From: an uncultured Pelagimonas sp.
Lineage (GTDB): Bacteria; Pseudomonadota; Alphaproteobacteria; Rhodobacterales; Rhodobacteraceae
Direction: 5' to 3'
Assembly (NCBI RefSeq): GCF_947498515.1
Contig: NZ_CANMKO010000003.1
Coordinates: 310,001 to 374,000 of the forward strand
Length of the DNA: 64,000 nucleotides
Below the pieces are notes generated by a model that did not search any database, was not told the DNA's origin, and was given only the letters and a program-made list of their open reading frames with translations. The translations under genes and the position numbers were made by a program. This document shows, piece by piece, positions 18,418-27,231 of the stretch; positions within the stretch are counted from its first letter, which is position 1; each line of letters starts with the position of its first letter.

Positions 18418-19788
18418 ATGCAAACCCTTACCTTGGTTGCCGTTTTCGGTGCCGTTCTTGTTCTAAGCCTCGTGGTGGCCCCGCGCCGCGCCACGGTTGA
18501 GGGTTTTTTTGGCGGCACTGGTGATAGCGGTCAGGCACCGGGCCTATGGACACTGGTGTTAAGCCAAGTCACCACATGGATTTTCGCCCGCTCGTTGATG
18601 AACTCCGCGATCTTGGGGTATTTCTATGGCATTGCAGGCACCTTGGCCTATGCGGCCTATTACGGCTCCTTTCTAACCGGGGCTTATGTGGTTGGCCATC
18701 TGCGCGCCAACGGGGCCACAAGCGTTCAAGATTGGTTGGGCGCACGTTTTGGCACCACCGGCACACTGGCCTACAACCTTGTGATCGCGTTGCGTCTGTT
18801 GTCCGAAGTCTTTGCCAACCTGATAGTCGTCAGCCTAATCTTCAACGCCGTGTCAGCTGGGTCCGGCACCACGGCGGTTTTGATCGTGGCGGCCTTGGCC
18901 TTGGGGTATTCGGCGTGGGGTGGATTGTCGGCGGCGTTGCGGACAGATGTTTTGCAAATGTCGTTGTTTCTCGTCATCTTTGCCGTCGCTTTTGGCTTTC
19001 TCCTCACCAGCCCGGATTTCTCGCTCTCGGCGGTTCTAACGGCTCCGGGACAATCAGGCGGCTATTTGGGTTGGGTTCTTATGTCTGTCGCCGCGCTTCA
19101 GGTGTTTTCTTATCCGGTGCATGATCCGGTGATGATGGATCGCGGCTTTCTTGCTGATGCGAAAACAACCCGCGCCTCCTTTCTCCATGCCTTTTGGATT
19201 TCGGCGCTTTGCATCATTGGGTTTGGCTTCTTTGGCATTCAAGCCAGCCTGCAAGGTGCTGACTACGAAGGGCAATTACTCGGAACTTGGGCGGGGATGT
19301 TCCCCCCATGGGTTTTTGCCGCGCTGATTTTGTCCCTGTTGGTCTCGGCTCTTTCGACTTTGGATTCCGCACTAAGTTCCGCGTCGCGCTTGGTGGTTGA
19401 AGAGTTGCGCCTTGCCCCGCGGAGCTTAAACGGTGGCCGTGCCGCAATGATCGTATTCACTCTTGCTGGCACGGCTCTGACTCTTTGGGGGAGCCAGACC
19501 TTGTTTGACGCCGTTGCCGTTTCCGGAACCGCCAGCATGTTCCTGACGCCGGTTTTGGTGGTCGGTCTGGTCTTCAACCGTCAGATCGATCTCTGGGCCT
19601 ATATGGTGGCTTGGGGGGCAGCAATGATTGGGGCCTATGCCTATTTCGCGCGCGGTAGCGACACCATGATGATGATCCTGCCCGAAGGCCACAAATACGA
19701 ACAGCTGTTTGCCATCTGTATTGTTGTGCTTGTGCTGGGCTTTGTCGCAGTCTTTGCAGGCAGCCGCAGGGTTGCGACCGACGGTTAA
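18418..19788 (+). CDS. sodium:solute symporter family (SSS) transporter
   Basis: The 456-residue integral membrane protein has about 13 hydrophobic segments beginning at residue 3 (TLTLVAVFGAVLVLSLVVA). Family-like features include the early FFGGTGDSG loop, RLLSEVFANLIVVSL, and the GGLSAALRTDVLQM loop, which corresponds to the conserved SSS signature area. The start is supported by GGAG about nine bases upstream. The substrate cannot be read from sequence; neither neighbour points to a particular solute. An 11-bp inverted repeat follows its stop. Confidence 0.85.
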   Translation: MQTLTLVAVFGAVLVLSLVVAPRRATVEGFFGGTGDSGQAPGLWTLVLSQVTTWIFARSLMNSAILGYFYGIAGTLAYAAYYGSFLTGAYVVGHLRANGATSVQDWLGARFGTTGTLAYNLVIALRLLSEVFANLIVVSLIFNAVSAGSGTTAVLIVAALALGYSAWGGLSAALRTDVLQMSLFLVIFAVAFGFLLTSPDFSLSAVLTAPGQSGGYLGWVLMSVAALQVFSYPVHDPVMMDRGFLADAKTTRASFLHAFWISALCIIGFGFFGIQASLQGADYEGQLLGTWAGMFPPWVFAALILSLLVSALSTLDSALSSASRLVVEELRLAPRSLNGGRAAMIVFTLAGTALTLWGSQTLFDAVAVSGTASMFLTPVLVVGLVFNRQIDLWAYMVAWGAAMIGAYAYFARGSDTMMMILPEGHKYEQLFAICIVVLVLGFVAVFAGSRRVATDG

Positions 19789-19799
19789 GGCTGCTACCT

Positions 19800-19840
19800 C
19801 TCGCGTTAATCCCGAGGACTTACATCGGAATTAACGCGAG
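19800..19840 (+). promoter_or_regulatory. 11-bp perfect inverted repeat overlapping the ribosome-binding site of the ABC ATPase gene
   Basis: CTCGCGTTAAT (19800-19810) and ATTAACGCGAG (19830-19840) are exact inverse complements around a 19-base loop. The 3' arm ends in GCGAG, and with the next G forms the GAGG that serves as Shine-Dalgarno for the TTG start at 19847. If the hairpin forms in mRNA it would hide this site. There is no T-run, so it is a poor terminator for the preceding symporter; a DNA-binding site is the other possibility. Confidence 0.55.
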
Positions 19841-19846
19841 GCCGGC

Positions 19847-20932
19847 TTGACCAAATCTACCCATCCCCGATTGGAAATCCGCGACCTGGTGCGCATCTAC
19901 GAAGGCAAACCGGTTGTTGATCATGTGTCCTTGTCGATCGAACCCGGCAAAGTCATGTGTCTTTTGGGCCCATCGGGCTGTGGCAAGTCGACAACCCTGC
20001 GCATGATTGCCGGTGTCGATATGCAAGACAGCGGCGAGATCCATGTTGATGGGCAGTTGGTCTGTGACACGGTATTCCGCGTGCCGCCCGAACGTCGCTC
20101 GATTGGTTTGATGTTTCAGGATTTCGCGCTTTTCCCGCATTTGACAGTGGGTGAAAACGTTGCCTTTGGCCTGACTACCGCCGCGGCCGAGAAAAAGGCG
20201 CGTGCCTTGTCGCTTTTGGAACGCGTTGGGTTGGCGCATTTCATCGACGCCTATCCCCATCATCTCTCTGGTGGCGAACAACAACGGGTTGCCTTGGCCC
20301 GCGCCTTGGCGCCGCGTCCGAGTATCATGCTGATGGATGAGCCGTTTTCGGGGCTCGACAACCGTCTGCGTGATGGCATTCGTGACGAAACATTGGACCT
20401 TCTAAAGGAAGAAGGGGCGTCGGTTTTATTGGTGACGCATGAGCCAGAAGAGGCGATGCGCATGGCCGATGAGATCGCCTTGATGCGCGGTGGTAAGATC
20501 GTGCAGCGCGGTGCGCCCTATAACATTTACAACGCTCCCGTTGATCGAGAGGCGGTTGCGTTTTTTAGTGATGTCAACGTGTTACGCGGTAGAGTTCAAG
20601 GATCATTGACCGATACACCCTTTGGGCAATTCCTAGCTCCGGGGCAGCCAGACGGCTCTGAAGTCGAGATCGTTTTTCGCCCACAACATGTTAGCATCGA
20701 CTTTGATCGTCATGGCAAAGGGCCAAACCCGACGGCAATGGCCGGCACCCCGGCGCGTGGCATTGTTGAACGTGCCCGGTTTATGGGGTCTGAAAGCCTT
20801 GTTGAATTCCGCATGGACCATGATGGGCAAATGCTCAAGGCGACGGTGCCGAATGTGTTTATGCCAAAGCCGGGAACACCACTATGGTTGACGGTACGTC
20901 GCGACCGCTGTTTTGTTTTCCCGGTGAAATAG
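19847..20932 (+). CDS. ABC transporter ATP-binding protein, FbpC/PotA-like
   Basis: The 361-residue ATPase has Walker A GPSGCGKST (41-49), a Q-loop in MFQDFALFPHLT, the signature LSGGEQQR, Walker B IMLMDEP and the switch histidine in LLVTHEPEEA. A C-terminal regulatory (TOBE-like) domain follows (IVFRPQHVSI onward). This layout is that of iron(III), polyamine or sugar importers. No permease or binding-protein gene is adjacent, so it must work with components encoded elsewhere. The start is a TTG with GAGG seven bases upstream; no ATG is available near the N-terminus. Confidence 0.88.
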   Translation: MTKSTHPRLEIRDLVRIYEGKPVVDHVSLSIEPGKVMCLLGPSGCGKSTTLRMIAGVDMQDSGEIHVDGQLVCDTVFRVPPERRSIGLMFQDFALFPHLTVGENVAFGLTTAAAEKKARALSLLERVGLAHFIDAYPHHLSGGEQQRVALARALAPRPSIMLMDEPFSGLDNRLRDGIRDETLDLLKEEGASVLLVTHEPEEAMRMADEIALMRGGKIVQRGAPYNIYNAPVDREAVAFFSDVNVLRGRVQGSLTDTPFGQFLAPGQPDGSEVEIVFRPQHVSIDFDRHGKGPNPTAMAGTPARGIVERARFMGSESLVEFRMDHDGQMLKATVPNVFMPKPGTPLWLTVRRDRCFVFPVK

Positions 20933-20945
20933 GGCGTTTGGCCGC

Positions 20946-21173
20946 TTAGGTGGGTTTTGGGTCCAGCAGATCGTTCAAGATAAACACCCGGATCGATGAC
21001 GCAAGGCCCACATCGGGGTCGCGGGCCGCATCAATCTCTGCCGCAAGCGCATTGATCGGCAAATTCCGACGCGCCGCGATTGTGCGAAACTCCCGCCAAA
21101 ATTCAGCTTCCAGTGACACAGATGTCCGGTGTCCTTTGAGCGTCAAAGAGTGTTTCTCGGGGCGACCGCTCAT
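20946..21173 (-). CDS. small ribbon-helix-helix protein
   Basis: The 75-residue protein reads like the RHH_4 type: a short strand (HRTSVSLEAEFWREFRTIAA) followed by two helices. Such proteins bind DNA as dimers or serve as small regulators. Its ATG overlaps the stop of the DUF4169 gene (ATGA), and the pair is likely co-translated. The target is unknown. Confidence 0.82.
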   Translation of the reverse strand: MSGRPEKHSLTLKGHRTSVSLEAEFWREFRTIAARRNLPINALAAEIDAARDPDVGLASSIRVFILNDLLDPKPT

Positions 21174-21343
21174 TCGCGTTCATGCCCATCCAAATCGCGC
21201 TTGGCTTTATCCTGTTTGGATTTTTCCAGCGTTTTCTGCGTTTTGGTTCGGCCAAACTTTGTCGCGTTCTCATCGGCCTCTTGGCGTTTTGCGTCACGCG
21301 ATTTTTGTTTGCGGAATTGATTTAGGTTTACGATCTCAGCCAT
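21170..21343 (-). CDS. DUF4169 small basic protein
   Basis: The 57-residue protein begins MAEIVNLNQFRKQKSR, the signature of DUF4169, and is made of charged helix with many Lys/Arg. The open frame extends upstream, but this ATG gives the standard family length and N-terminus. It is followed directly by the ribbon-helix-helix gene, an arrangement I associate with Rhodobacteraceae. Function unknown. Confidence 0.85.
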   Translation of the reverse strand: MAEIVNLNQFRKQKSRDAKRQEADENATKFGRTKTQKTLEKSKQDKAKRDLDGHERE

Positions 21344-21380
21344 AGGGAAACCATAGCCAAGACCGTAATCCTTGCCAAGC

Positions 21381-21977
21381 TTAAGCCGCGCGCGCCGGAC
21401 GGGGACGCAGGTACCAATACCAAATGCGGTAGGCTTCAAGCACGATCAGTGGGCCAAAATGGACCAGAGCTGGGGCGAGACCTTCCCAATTGTGCAGAGA
21501 TGCCCAATGCAACAGGGTCAAGGCGGCGGCAGCATATGTCCAGCGTTGCAAGGTCTTCCAACGTGGGCCCATGACCCGTACGAAATAGTCCATTGATGTC
21601 ACGCCAAGCGGAATGAAAATCGCAAAGGCCAACCAGCCGGTCCAAATATAAAGCTTAGGCAGCTCCGCGATCACTTTGGTCAATGTCGCGGCGTCGATTA
21701 CATAGAAAACTGTGTGTGCAATCGCATAGAAAAATGCCGCAACCCCAAAGTAACGTCGGTTCTTCTTAAGCCAAAGCGGCCCGCGCCAACCTTTGAAGAT
21801 CAAGGCCAAGGGGCTTGCCAGCATAGCAATAATGGTAAACCGGGCGGCAAATTCACCGGTTGGATGCAAAAGCTGGTGGTAGATTTTAGGGTCATTGCCT
21901 TCGACCAATCCGGCCACCATGCCAAAAGCAGGTAAGGCCAAAACCAACCACAACCAATAGGGGGAAAAACGTGCCAT
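21381..21977 (-). CDS. msrQ: MsrQ-like haem membrane subunit (ferric-reductase-like domain)
   Basis: The 198-residue protein has about six transmembrane segments. Histidines likely to hold haem b sit in YAIAHTVFY and LTLLHWASLH, and it has the family segments TGEFAARF and NRRYFGVAAF. MsrQ passes quinol electrons to the periplasmic methionine-sulfoxide reductase MsrP. No msrP gene lies beside it: downstream are DUF4169 and the RHH gene, upstream is fumC. It may serve an MsrP encoded elsewhere or another acceptor. Confidence 0.85.
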   Translation of the reverse strand: MARFSPYWLWLVLALPAFGMVAGLVEGNDPKIYHQLLHPTGEFAARFTIIAMLASPLALIFKGWRGPLWLKKNRRYFGVAAFFYAIAHTVFYVIDAATLTKVIAELPKLYIWTGWLAFAIFIPLGVTSMDYFVRVMGPRWKTLQRWTYAAAALTLLHWASLHNWEGLAPALVHFGPLIVLEAYRIWYWYLRPRPARAA

Positions 21978-22040
21978 TGCCCGGTCCTTTTTAGTGTATA
22001 GGCCTCTAATACGGATCAGACGGCCATTCCCGTCGCATAA

Positions 22041-22071
22041 AACGAAAAACGCCCAAGAAAATCTTGGGCGT
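22041..22071 (-). terminator. Rho-independent terminator of fumC
   Basis: A 10-bp perfect stem (ACGCCCAAGA at 22049-22058 with TCTTGGGCGT at 22062-22071) around a 3-base loop. On the minus strand it is followed by TTTTTCGTTTT, as expected for intrinsic termination 55 bases after the fumC stop. Confidence 0.85.
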
Positions 22072-22125
22072 CTCTACTTTCTTGCAAAAACCTTAAGGGA
22101 TTTGGGGGCTGGTCCCCAATGTTCC

Positions 22126-23520
22126 TTAGGCTTTCGGGCCTATCATCTGTTCTGGGCGTACAACCGCGTCAAATGTCGCCTCATCAACAAAGCCTAGCGC
22201 AATGGCCTCTTCCTTGAGGGTCGTACCGTTCTTATGCGCGGTTTTGGCAACCTTGGTAGCGTTGTCGTAACCGATGGTCGGGGCCAGCGCTGTGACCAGC
22301 ATCAGGCTCTCTTTCATCAGCTTGTCGATGCGGGGTTCATTGGCCTTGATGCCGTTCAACATCCGCTCGGTAAAGCTATCGGCGACGTCACCCAGCAACT
22401 GGATCGACTGAAGCAGGTTATAGCTCATCATCGGGTTGTAAACGTTGAGCTCAAAATGGCCCTGCGACCCGGCAAAGGTCATGGCGGCATTGTTACCCAT
22501 GACATGCGCGGCGACTTGGGTCATCGCCTCGGCTTGGGTTGGGTTAACCTTGCCTGGCATGATCGAGCTGCCAGGCTCGTTCTCAGGCAGGATCAATTCG
22601 CCAAGACCCGAGCGTGGACCAGAGCCCAAGAAACGGATGTCATTGGCGATTTTGTACATCGATCCCGCAACCGTTGCCAAAGCGCCGGACATAAACACCA
22701 TGGCGTCATGGGCGCTCAGCGCTTCGAATTTGTTTGGGGCGGTGACAAAAGGCAGGCCGGTGATCTCGGCCATATGGGCGGCAACGGCTTCGGACCAACC
22801 CGGCGCGGTGTTCAGACCGGTACCAACCGCGGTACCCCCTTGGGCCAACTCATAGATGCCGGGTAGGGCGGCATCGACGCGGGCCAGACCCTGACGGATC
22901 ATATGCGCATAACCGGAAAACTCCTGACCCAATGTCAGCGGCGTCGCGTCTTGTGTGTGGGTCCGGCCAATCTTGATGATGTCTTTGAACTCTTCGGTTT
23001 TGGCCTCAAGTCCCTCTGCCAGTTTGGTCAGGCCGGGCACCAAGACGTCACGCACCGACATGGCGGTGGCGATGTGCATTGCGGTTGGGAAGGTGTCGTT
23101 GGACGACTGACCCATGTTGCAGTGATCGTTAGGGTGAACCGGATCTTTGGACCCGATCACGCCGCCAAGCATTTCGATGGCTCGGTTGGCGATCACTTCG
23201 TTGGAGTTCATGTTCGATTGGGTGCCGGAGCCGGTCTGCCAGACGACCAATGGGAAGTTATCGTCGAACTTGCCCTCAAATACTTCGCCAGCGGCGGCAA
23301 TCACCGCATCGGCGATTTTGGCGTCCATCGCGCCGGTGGCTTTGTTTTGCATGGCACAGGCTTGTTTGATCACACCCAAGGCGCGCACGATGGCGACGGG
23401 CTGCTTTTCCCAACCAATGGGAAAGTTCATGATCGAGCGCTGTGTCTGTGCGCCCCAATACTTGTCGGAGGGAACCTCCAATGGGCCAAAGCTGTCGGTT
23501 TCAGTACGGGTGTCAGCCAT
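22126..23520 (-). CDS. fumC: class II fumarate hydratase
   Basis: The 464-residue homotetrameric enzyme hydrates fumarate to malate in the TCA cycle. It has the superfamily signature [11 protein letters not shown], the [15 protein letters not shown] segment near 100 and the active-site [10 protein letters not shown] block. The Fe-S-free class II identity is clear from length and motif. It is a single-gene unit with its own terminator. Confidence 0.97.
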   Translation of the reverse strand: MADTRTETDSFGPLEVPSDKYWGAQTQRSIMNFPIGWEKQPVAIVRALGVIKQACAMQNKATGAMDAKIADAVIAAAGEVFEGKFDDNFPLVVWQTGSGTQSNMNSNEVIANRAIEMLGGVIGSKDPVHPNDHCNMGQSSNDTFPTAMHIATAMSVRDVLVPGLTKLAEGLEAKTEEFKDIIKIGRTHTQDATPLTLGQEFSGYAHMIRQGLARVDAALPGIYELAQGGTAVGTGLNTAPGWSEAVAAHMAEITGLPFVTAPNKFEALSAHDAMVFMSGALATVAGSMYKIANDIRFLGSGPRSGLGELILPENEPGSSIMPGKVNPTQAEAMTQVAAHVMGNNAAMTFAGSQGHFELNVYNPMMSYNLLQSIQLLGDVADSFTERMLNGIKANEPRIDKLMKESLMLVTALAPTIGYDNATKVAKTAHKNGTTLKEEAIALGFVDEATFDAVVRPEQMIGPKA

Positions 23521-23617
23521 CGGAGTCTCCTCGCGTTGTATACTATTGCATGCCGCATAGCGATCTCAGCCGGTCAGAGCAACTGGCAAGATGCGCGCAG
23601 GGGCGGAATTGGGGTGC

Positions 23618-24187
23618 TTATACCATGCTACGGCGGAAGGAATAGACACGAGCGGGCGGTAGGTTGGCCCAAATTGTCTCAGACTTAGTATAGGTTAGCG
23701 CTAGCGCCTTGGCGACGCGCTCCTGAACCGGGGATTTTGGGCCATAGGTGAACTGAATATAAACGCCGTCGGGGCCCATTGCCCGAAATGATGCGCGGAG
23801 AATCGCGATCTGAATGCTTCCCGGCATCGACAAAAACGGCAGGCCGGAAACCACCGCGCGGACGTTATTTAGGCCCAGTTGGCCCATATCCTGCGCCTTG
23901 TTGTGGTGCACATGGATGTCGGGAAACGAGGTGTGCAGCCGGTCGACGAACTCTTCGTTGAGTTCAAAAGCATGCAGATCCTTCGGTGTAACGCCGCTCT
24001 CCAAAAGCGCTTGGGTGATTTTCCCAGTGCCGGCACCAAGTTCCACAACGGGCCCGCTGCGATCCTGCGGCAATTCCATCGCCATCCGCCGAGCCAAAGC
24101 CACAGAAGACGGCGCAATTGCCGAAATCTTTTGCGGTGAGCGGATCAATTGACCCAGAAAGAGCGGCAGCCCGGATTGCAGCGACAT
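23618..24187 (-). CDS. pmtA: PmtA-like phospholipid N-methyltransferase
   Basis: The 189-residue Rossmann methyltransferase shows the SAM-binding motif VVELGAGTGKIT (about 47-58), an acidic post-motif (HAFELNEEF) and a VVSGLPFLSMP segment typical of the PmtA family. PmtA methylates phosphatidylethanolamine towards phosphatidylcholine, a common alphaproteobacterial membrane lipid. The N-terminal FLGQLIRSPQKISAIAPSS matches the usual family opening, which may bind the membrane. It is a stand-alone gene. Confidence 0.8.
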   Translation of the reverse strand: MSLQSGLPLFLGQLIRSPQKISAIAPSSVALARRMAMELPQDRSGPVVELGAGTGKITQALLESGVTPKDLHAFELNEEFVDRLHTSFPDIHVHHNKAQDMGQLGLNNVRAVVSGLPFLSMPGSIQIAILRASFRAMGPDGVYIQFTYGPKSPVQERVAKALALTYTKSETIWANLPPARVYSFRRSMV

Positions 24188-24279
24188 AAAACACCCTGTC
24201 TTTGGTTACGCATGTCTAAACATGAGCGGCCAAGTGGGATTGGGCAAGACCTAAGGTCAACTATCGGCGAAACTTCACA

Positions 24280-24319
24280 AAAAAGTAAAACAGCCAGCAC
24301 GTTGGTGCCGACTGTTTTA
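24280..24319 (-). terminator. Rho-independent terminator of sspB
   Basis: On the minus strand a 14-bp stem (starting AAAACAG, two G-U pairs, four-base CAAC loop) ends in CTGTTTT and runs on into ACTTTTTTG. It sits 35 bases after the sspB stop. Confidence 0.8.
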
Positions 24320-24353
24320 TCTATTTTCCTGATGAATGTGCGCCTACGCACAT

Positions 24354-24818
24354 TTATTTACGAAAGCGATCCAAACTTACCACTTCGGCATCATGGTGTT
24401 CGGGCTCAGACCGGTCACCATCTGGATGATCTTCTGGCGGCTCCGGATCATCATCTTCATCACCGTCCTGAGATTCGAAGCGCAAACCAAATTCAACCGA
24501 TGGATCAACAAAGGTTTCGATCGAATCGTAGGGAATATAAAGCGGTTCTGGTGCGTCCCCAAAGGACAAGGTTATTGAGAACCCTTCATCCGTGACCTCA
24601 AGATCATCATATTGATGCTGCATGACGACGGTCATTTCTTCGGGATAGCGTTCCTTGAGCCAATCGGCCAAACGCGCATCCGGATGACCGGTGTCAAACG
24701 TAATAAAGAAATGATGTTCCCCTGGAAGCCCGTTTTGTTTGACGTCTTCCAGAACCGTTTGAATCAGGCCACGCATGGCATGATGCATCAGTTTTCCGTA
24801 GTCGATACCCGAGGACAT
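24354..24818 (-). CDS. sspB: SspB-like ClpXP protease adaptor
   Basis: The 154-residue protein has a beta-rich substrate-binding domain (HHFFITFDTGHPDARLADWL, then SITLSFGDAPEPLYIPYDSI), an acidic disordered linker and a short C-terminal VVSLDRFRK that should dock on ClpX. Alphaproteobacterial SspB proteins deliver ssrA-tagged polypeptides to ClpXP. The tmRNA gene that makes these tags is encoded about 2 kb away at 26744-27078. It is followed by its own terminator. Confidence 0.9.
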   Translation of the reverse strand: MSSGIDYGKLMHHAMRGLIQTVLEDVKQNGLPGEHHFFITFDTGHPDARLADWLKERYPEEMTVVMQHQYDDLEVTDEGFSITLSFGDAPEPLYIPYDSIETFVDPSVEFGLRFESQDGDEDDDPEPPEDHPDGDRSEPEHHDAEVVSLDRFRK

Positions 24819-24884
24819 ATCTTTGCTTTCCTTAGTTGCAAATCAGCATATTGGATTCGGAGCGGAACGGAAGGGCAGATTTGG

Positions 24885-26135
24885 TCAGATCAGGCTCAAA
24901 ATCCAACTTGCTGCAGCGCAGAGTATCAATGTCGTTAACACATCTCGTTTGAGCGGCCCCAGCAAAAGCGCAGCAAGGGCTATCAAAGGCAAAACCGCAA
25001 GTTGAAGCGTCGTGAGATCGGGCCAAGGAAAGGCGATGGGGCCCAAGGAGACTTGTCCGACTTGCCCGAAAAGTACATGCAAGGCAAACCAGACCGACAG
25101 GTTGAGGATTACCCCGACAACCGCAGCGGTGATGGCTTGCAACGCCGCTTGCAACCGTGGTCGGGCCAAAAGGTTTTCCACATGCGGGGCACCGGCGAAA
25201 ATCCAGAGGAAACAGGGCACGAACGTCACCCATAGGGTCAAAGCGCCAGCGGCAAGCGCCAATGCAACGCCGCCCTGTGCATGGCCGGTCAACATTCCCA
25301 CGAACTGGGTTACTAGGATGAGGGGGCCGGGGGTGGTTTCGGCCAAGCCAAGCGCGTCCACCATTTCCGTTGTGCTAAGCCAGCCCCGCGTTTGCACCAC
25401 TTCTTGGGACATATAGGCCAGCACAGCGTAGGCTCCGCCAAAGGTAACAACCGCTAGTTTTGCAAAGAAAACGCCAAGGGAAAACAGCAGGTTTTGCCCG
25501 GTTGCCCAGAGGATGGGCAAGGGGGCTAGCCAGAGCGCGGCCCACGCTATCAATACCCGTGGAGAGGTGTTTTGAACAGGTTGTGGCTTTATCTGGGCGA
25601 TGGCTTTGGTATGCCAAGCGCCCCAAAGCGCCGCCATGCCGATCAAGATTGGAAAGGGGATGCCGAGGGCAAAGATCGCAAGGAAGGACAAGCCAGCGAG
25701 GATCAAAGATGTCGGCGTTTTCAGAGCTTTTTGGGATAGGCGCATCAGGGCCTGGGCGACGATGACAACAACGCAGGCCTTTACCCCAAGCATAAGCGCC
25801 GCTGTCTGTGGCTGACTGCCAAAATTTGCATAAAGGAGAGCAAGTATTGCGATAACGAGTGCGCCGGGCAGCACAAACAACAACCCGCCGATGACGCCGC
25901 CGGTTATGCCGCGCAGCCGCCAGCCGGCATAGGTGGCCAGCTGCATCGCCTCTGGTCCCGGAAGCATCATACAGAAACTCAAGGCGCGCAAAAACTGCTC
26001 TTCGCTAAGCCAGTCACGCTCCTCAACCAGACTGCGATGCATCAATGCGATTTGCGCCGCAGGTCCGCCAAAGGAAGTCACGCCGATTTTTCCAAAAACG
26101 CGGATTAGGTCAGTTGTCGAAGGGGCCTGTGTCAT
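24885..26135 (-). CDS. chrA: chromate transporter, two-domain ChrA
   Basis: A 416-residue membrane protein made of two homologous CHR halves. The N-terminal half has FGKIGVTSFGGPAAQIALMH and MMLPGPEAMQLATYAGWRL; the C-terminal half repeats this as FFAKLAVVTFGGAYAVLAYM and LAETTPGPLILVTQFVG. Family members export chromate by proton antiport. I start at the ATG giving MTQAPSTTDL; the longest frame uses an unlikely TTG. No chrB regulator is adjacent. Confidence 0.9.
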   Translation of the reverse strand: MTQAPSTTDLIRVFGKIGVTSFGGPAAQIALMHRSLVEERDWLSEEQFLRALSFCMMLPGPEAMQLATYAGWRLRGITGGVIGGLLFVLPGALVIAILALLYANFGSQPQTAALMLGVKACVVVIVAQALMRLSQKALKTPTSLILAGLSFLAIFALGIPFPILIGMAALWGAWHTKAIAQIKPQPVQNTSPRVLIAWAALWLAPLPILWATGQNLLFSLGVFFAKLAVVTFGGAYAVLAYMSQEVVQTRGWLSTTEMVDALGLAETTPGPLILVTQFVGMLTGHAQGGVALALAAGALTLWVTFVPCFLWIFAGAPHVENLLARPRLQAALQAITAAVVGVILNLSVWFALHVLFGQVGQVSLGPIAFPWPDLTTLQLAVLPLIALAALLLGPLKRDVLTTLILCAAASWILSLI

Positions 26136-26191
26136 GGCTGAGAGGTGACAGGACAAGGCAAAAGGCGCAACAGGAAAAAGAGGCGTTGGGG

Positions 26192-26635
26192 CTAGGTAAG
26201 AGTCGCACCAGCCAACATTAGCAACATGGCGTTTTCCGGAACCGCGCCGGTTGTTTCAAAGAAATTCATCAGGTCGGCATTGGCATAGGATTCGACAATG
26301 ACACCGTTCTGAACGCGGTCAAAAAACATCCCCATCAGCAAGCCGGTTTTCCCAGAGCTGTGCGAGGAAAGAGCGCCTTCAATCACATGACCAAACCGCC
26401 CATCGGCACCCTCGACCGTAAAAACGCGTTTGAACGATGTGATCGAGGCCATGGATTGAAATTGAGCCACCCAATCGCGAAACTCGTCGCGATTAAGAAT
26501 GGTGTCACGGATGCGGCCATGAAATTTGGCATCGGGATGAAAGTAGATGTCGATCGCATCGAGGTCTTCGCGAATCCAGACATCACGCATGACATCGTCG
26601 ATAATATTGGGTGTTTGTTCCGGGGCGTAGCTCAT
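26192..26635 (-). CDS. NTF2/SnoaL-like protein of unknown function
   Basis: The 147-residue protein fits the cone-shaped NTF2-like fold: an N-terminal helix (NIIDDVMRDVWIREDLDAID), the DAKFHG strand, then SFKRVFTVEGADGRF and FFDRVQNGVIVES. Family members are enzymes or ligand-binding subunits; no catalytic set can be assigned. It is a single gene just upstream of chrA on the same strand, with a 56-base gap. Confidence 0.7.
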   Translation of the reverse strand: MSYAPEQTPNIIDDVMRDVWIREDLDAIDIYFHPDAKFHGRIRDTILNRDEFRDWVAQFQSMASITSFKRVFTVEGADGRFGHVIEGALSSHSSGKTGLLMGMFFDRVQNGVIVESYANADLMNFFETTGAVPENAMLLMLAGATLT

Positions 26636-26743
26636 GGCTTGTGTCTAAATCAATCAGGTTAATTGTGATTGAAGCCACGAGGTGACACCCAAAAGGCAAC
26701 CACGTCAAAAGAGCGCTATTAGACAGATCAGGAGGAGGGAAGT

Positions 26744-27078
26744 GCAGGTTTCTGTTGCCAGGTACCTGCGAACCCCGCCTTACGCGGCTAGGCGCAAGGG
26801 CTTAATTTTCGGTTTTCCGAACAGCTTACGCTGCTAGGGCTACCGGAGCACGATTGTCATTTGCAATTGTACAGTTTTCGCCGATAACGGTGGCAGACAG
26901 CCGAAACAAAGCTAACCCCTTTAGACGTTCGTCGATCCTATTTCGTCCCCCCAGATCTGATTGAAATCCCCAAATGAAGGATCACCCCAGAATGATTTGG
27001 TGGAGACGCCGGGTACCGCCCCCGGGTCCGATCCGCTTATTACGAGCGCGTTTATGTCCATAGTTCCCGAGGGAACGC
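26744..27078 (-). ncRNA. ssrA: transfer-messenger RNA, circularly permuted two-piece form
   Basis: On the minus strand the acceptor piece comes first. It has a T-arm-like CCGGG-GGCGGTA-CCCGG followed by the 3' acceptor strand CGTCTCC and ACCA (complement of 26998-27008). After a short intervening segment the coding piece begins with GGGGACG (complement of 26944-26950), which pairs with the acceptor strand with one G-U pair. The tag frame at 26864-26826 reads ANDNRAPVALAA then TAA. Downstream is a hairpin GCAGGT...ACCTGC ending at 26744. The gene order is that of alphaproteobacterial permuted tmRNA, processed into two RNAs. It rescues stalled ribosomes with SmpB. Outer ends are approximate. 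Confidence 0.93.
26826..26864 (-). other. tmRNA proteolysis-tag reading frame (ANDNRAPVALAA)
   Basis: Thirteen codons including the stop encode the degradation tag appended to stalled nascent chains. The N-terminal AND and C-terminal ALAA match tags recognised by SspB and ClpX. A resume alanine codon (GCA) follows the upstream ATTTGCAA context. Confidence 0.93.
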
Positions 27079-27197
27079 TTTGAATATAGGCGGTGTTTTG
27101 AGGGATTTAAAGGGGGTATCGAGAATTTAGGAAAAAGGGGGCGTTGCCTCCTCTTGGCCTAGGGCCAAGTCACCCCAGGGTATTTTTGTGGAAAGAA

Positions 27198-27231
27198 GAA
27201 GCGAACCCGCAGAGCTAGGCGGTTCGCCTTC
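27198..27231 (-). terminator. probable terminator of the cobF end of the cobalamin block
   Basis: GAAGGCGAACCGC and GCGGGTTCGCTTC form a near-perfect stem on the minus strand overlapping the cobF stop and followed by TTCTTTCC. The neighbouring CCCCAGGGTATTTTTG motif (27171-27186) resembles a common Rhodobacteraceae post-gene sequence. The T-run is weak, so termination may be partial. Confidence 0.55.

Noticed and set aside
22234-22866. Plus-strand frame of 210 codons
   Set aside because: Antisense to fumC, where the fumarase signature is intact on the minus strand.
23693-23705. GTTAGCGCTAGC palindrome, similar to the edd operator
   Set aside because: It lies inside the pmtA coding region and is explained by the encoded residues.
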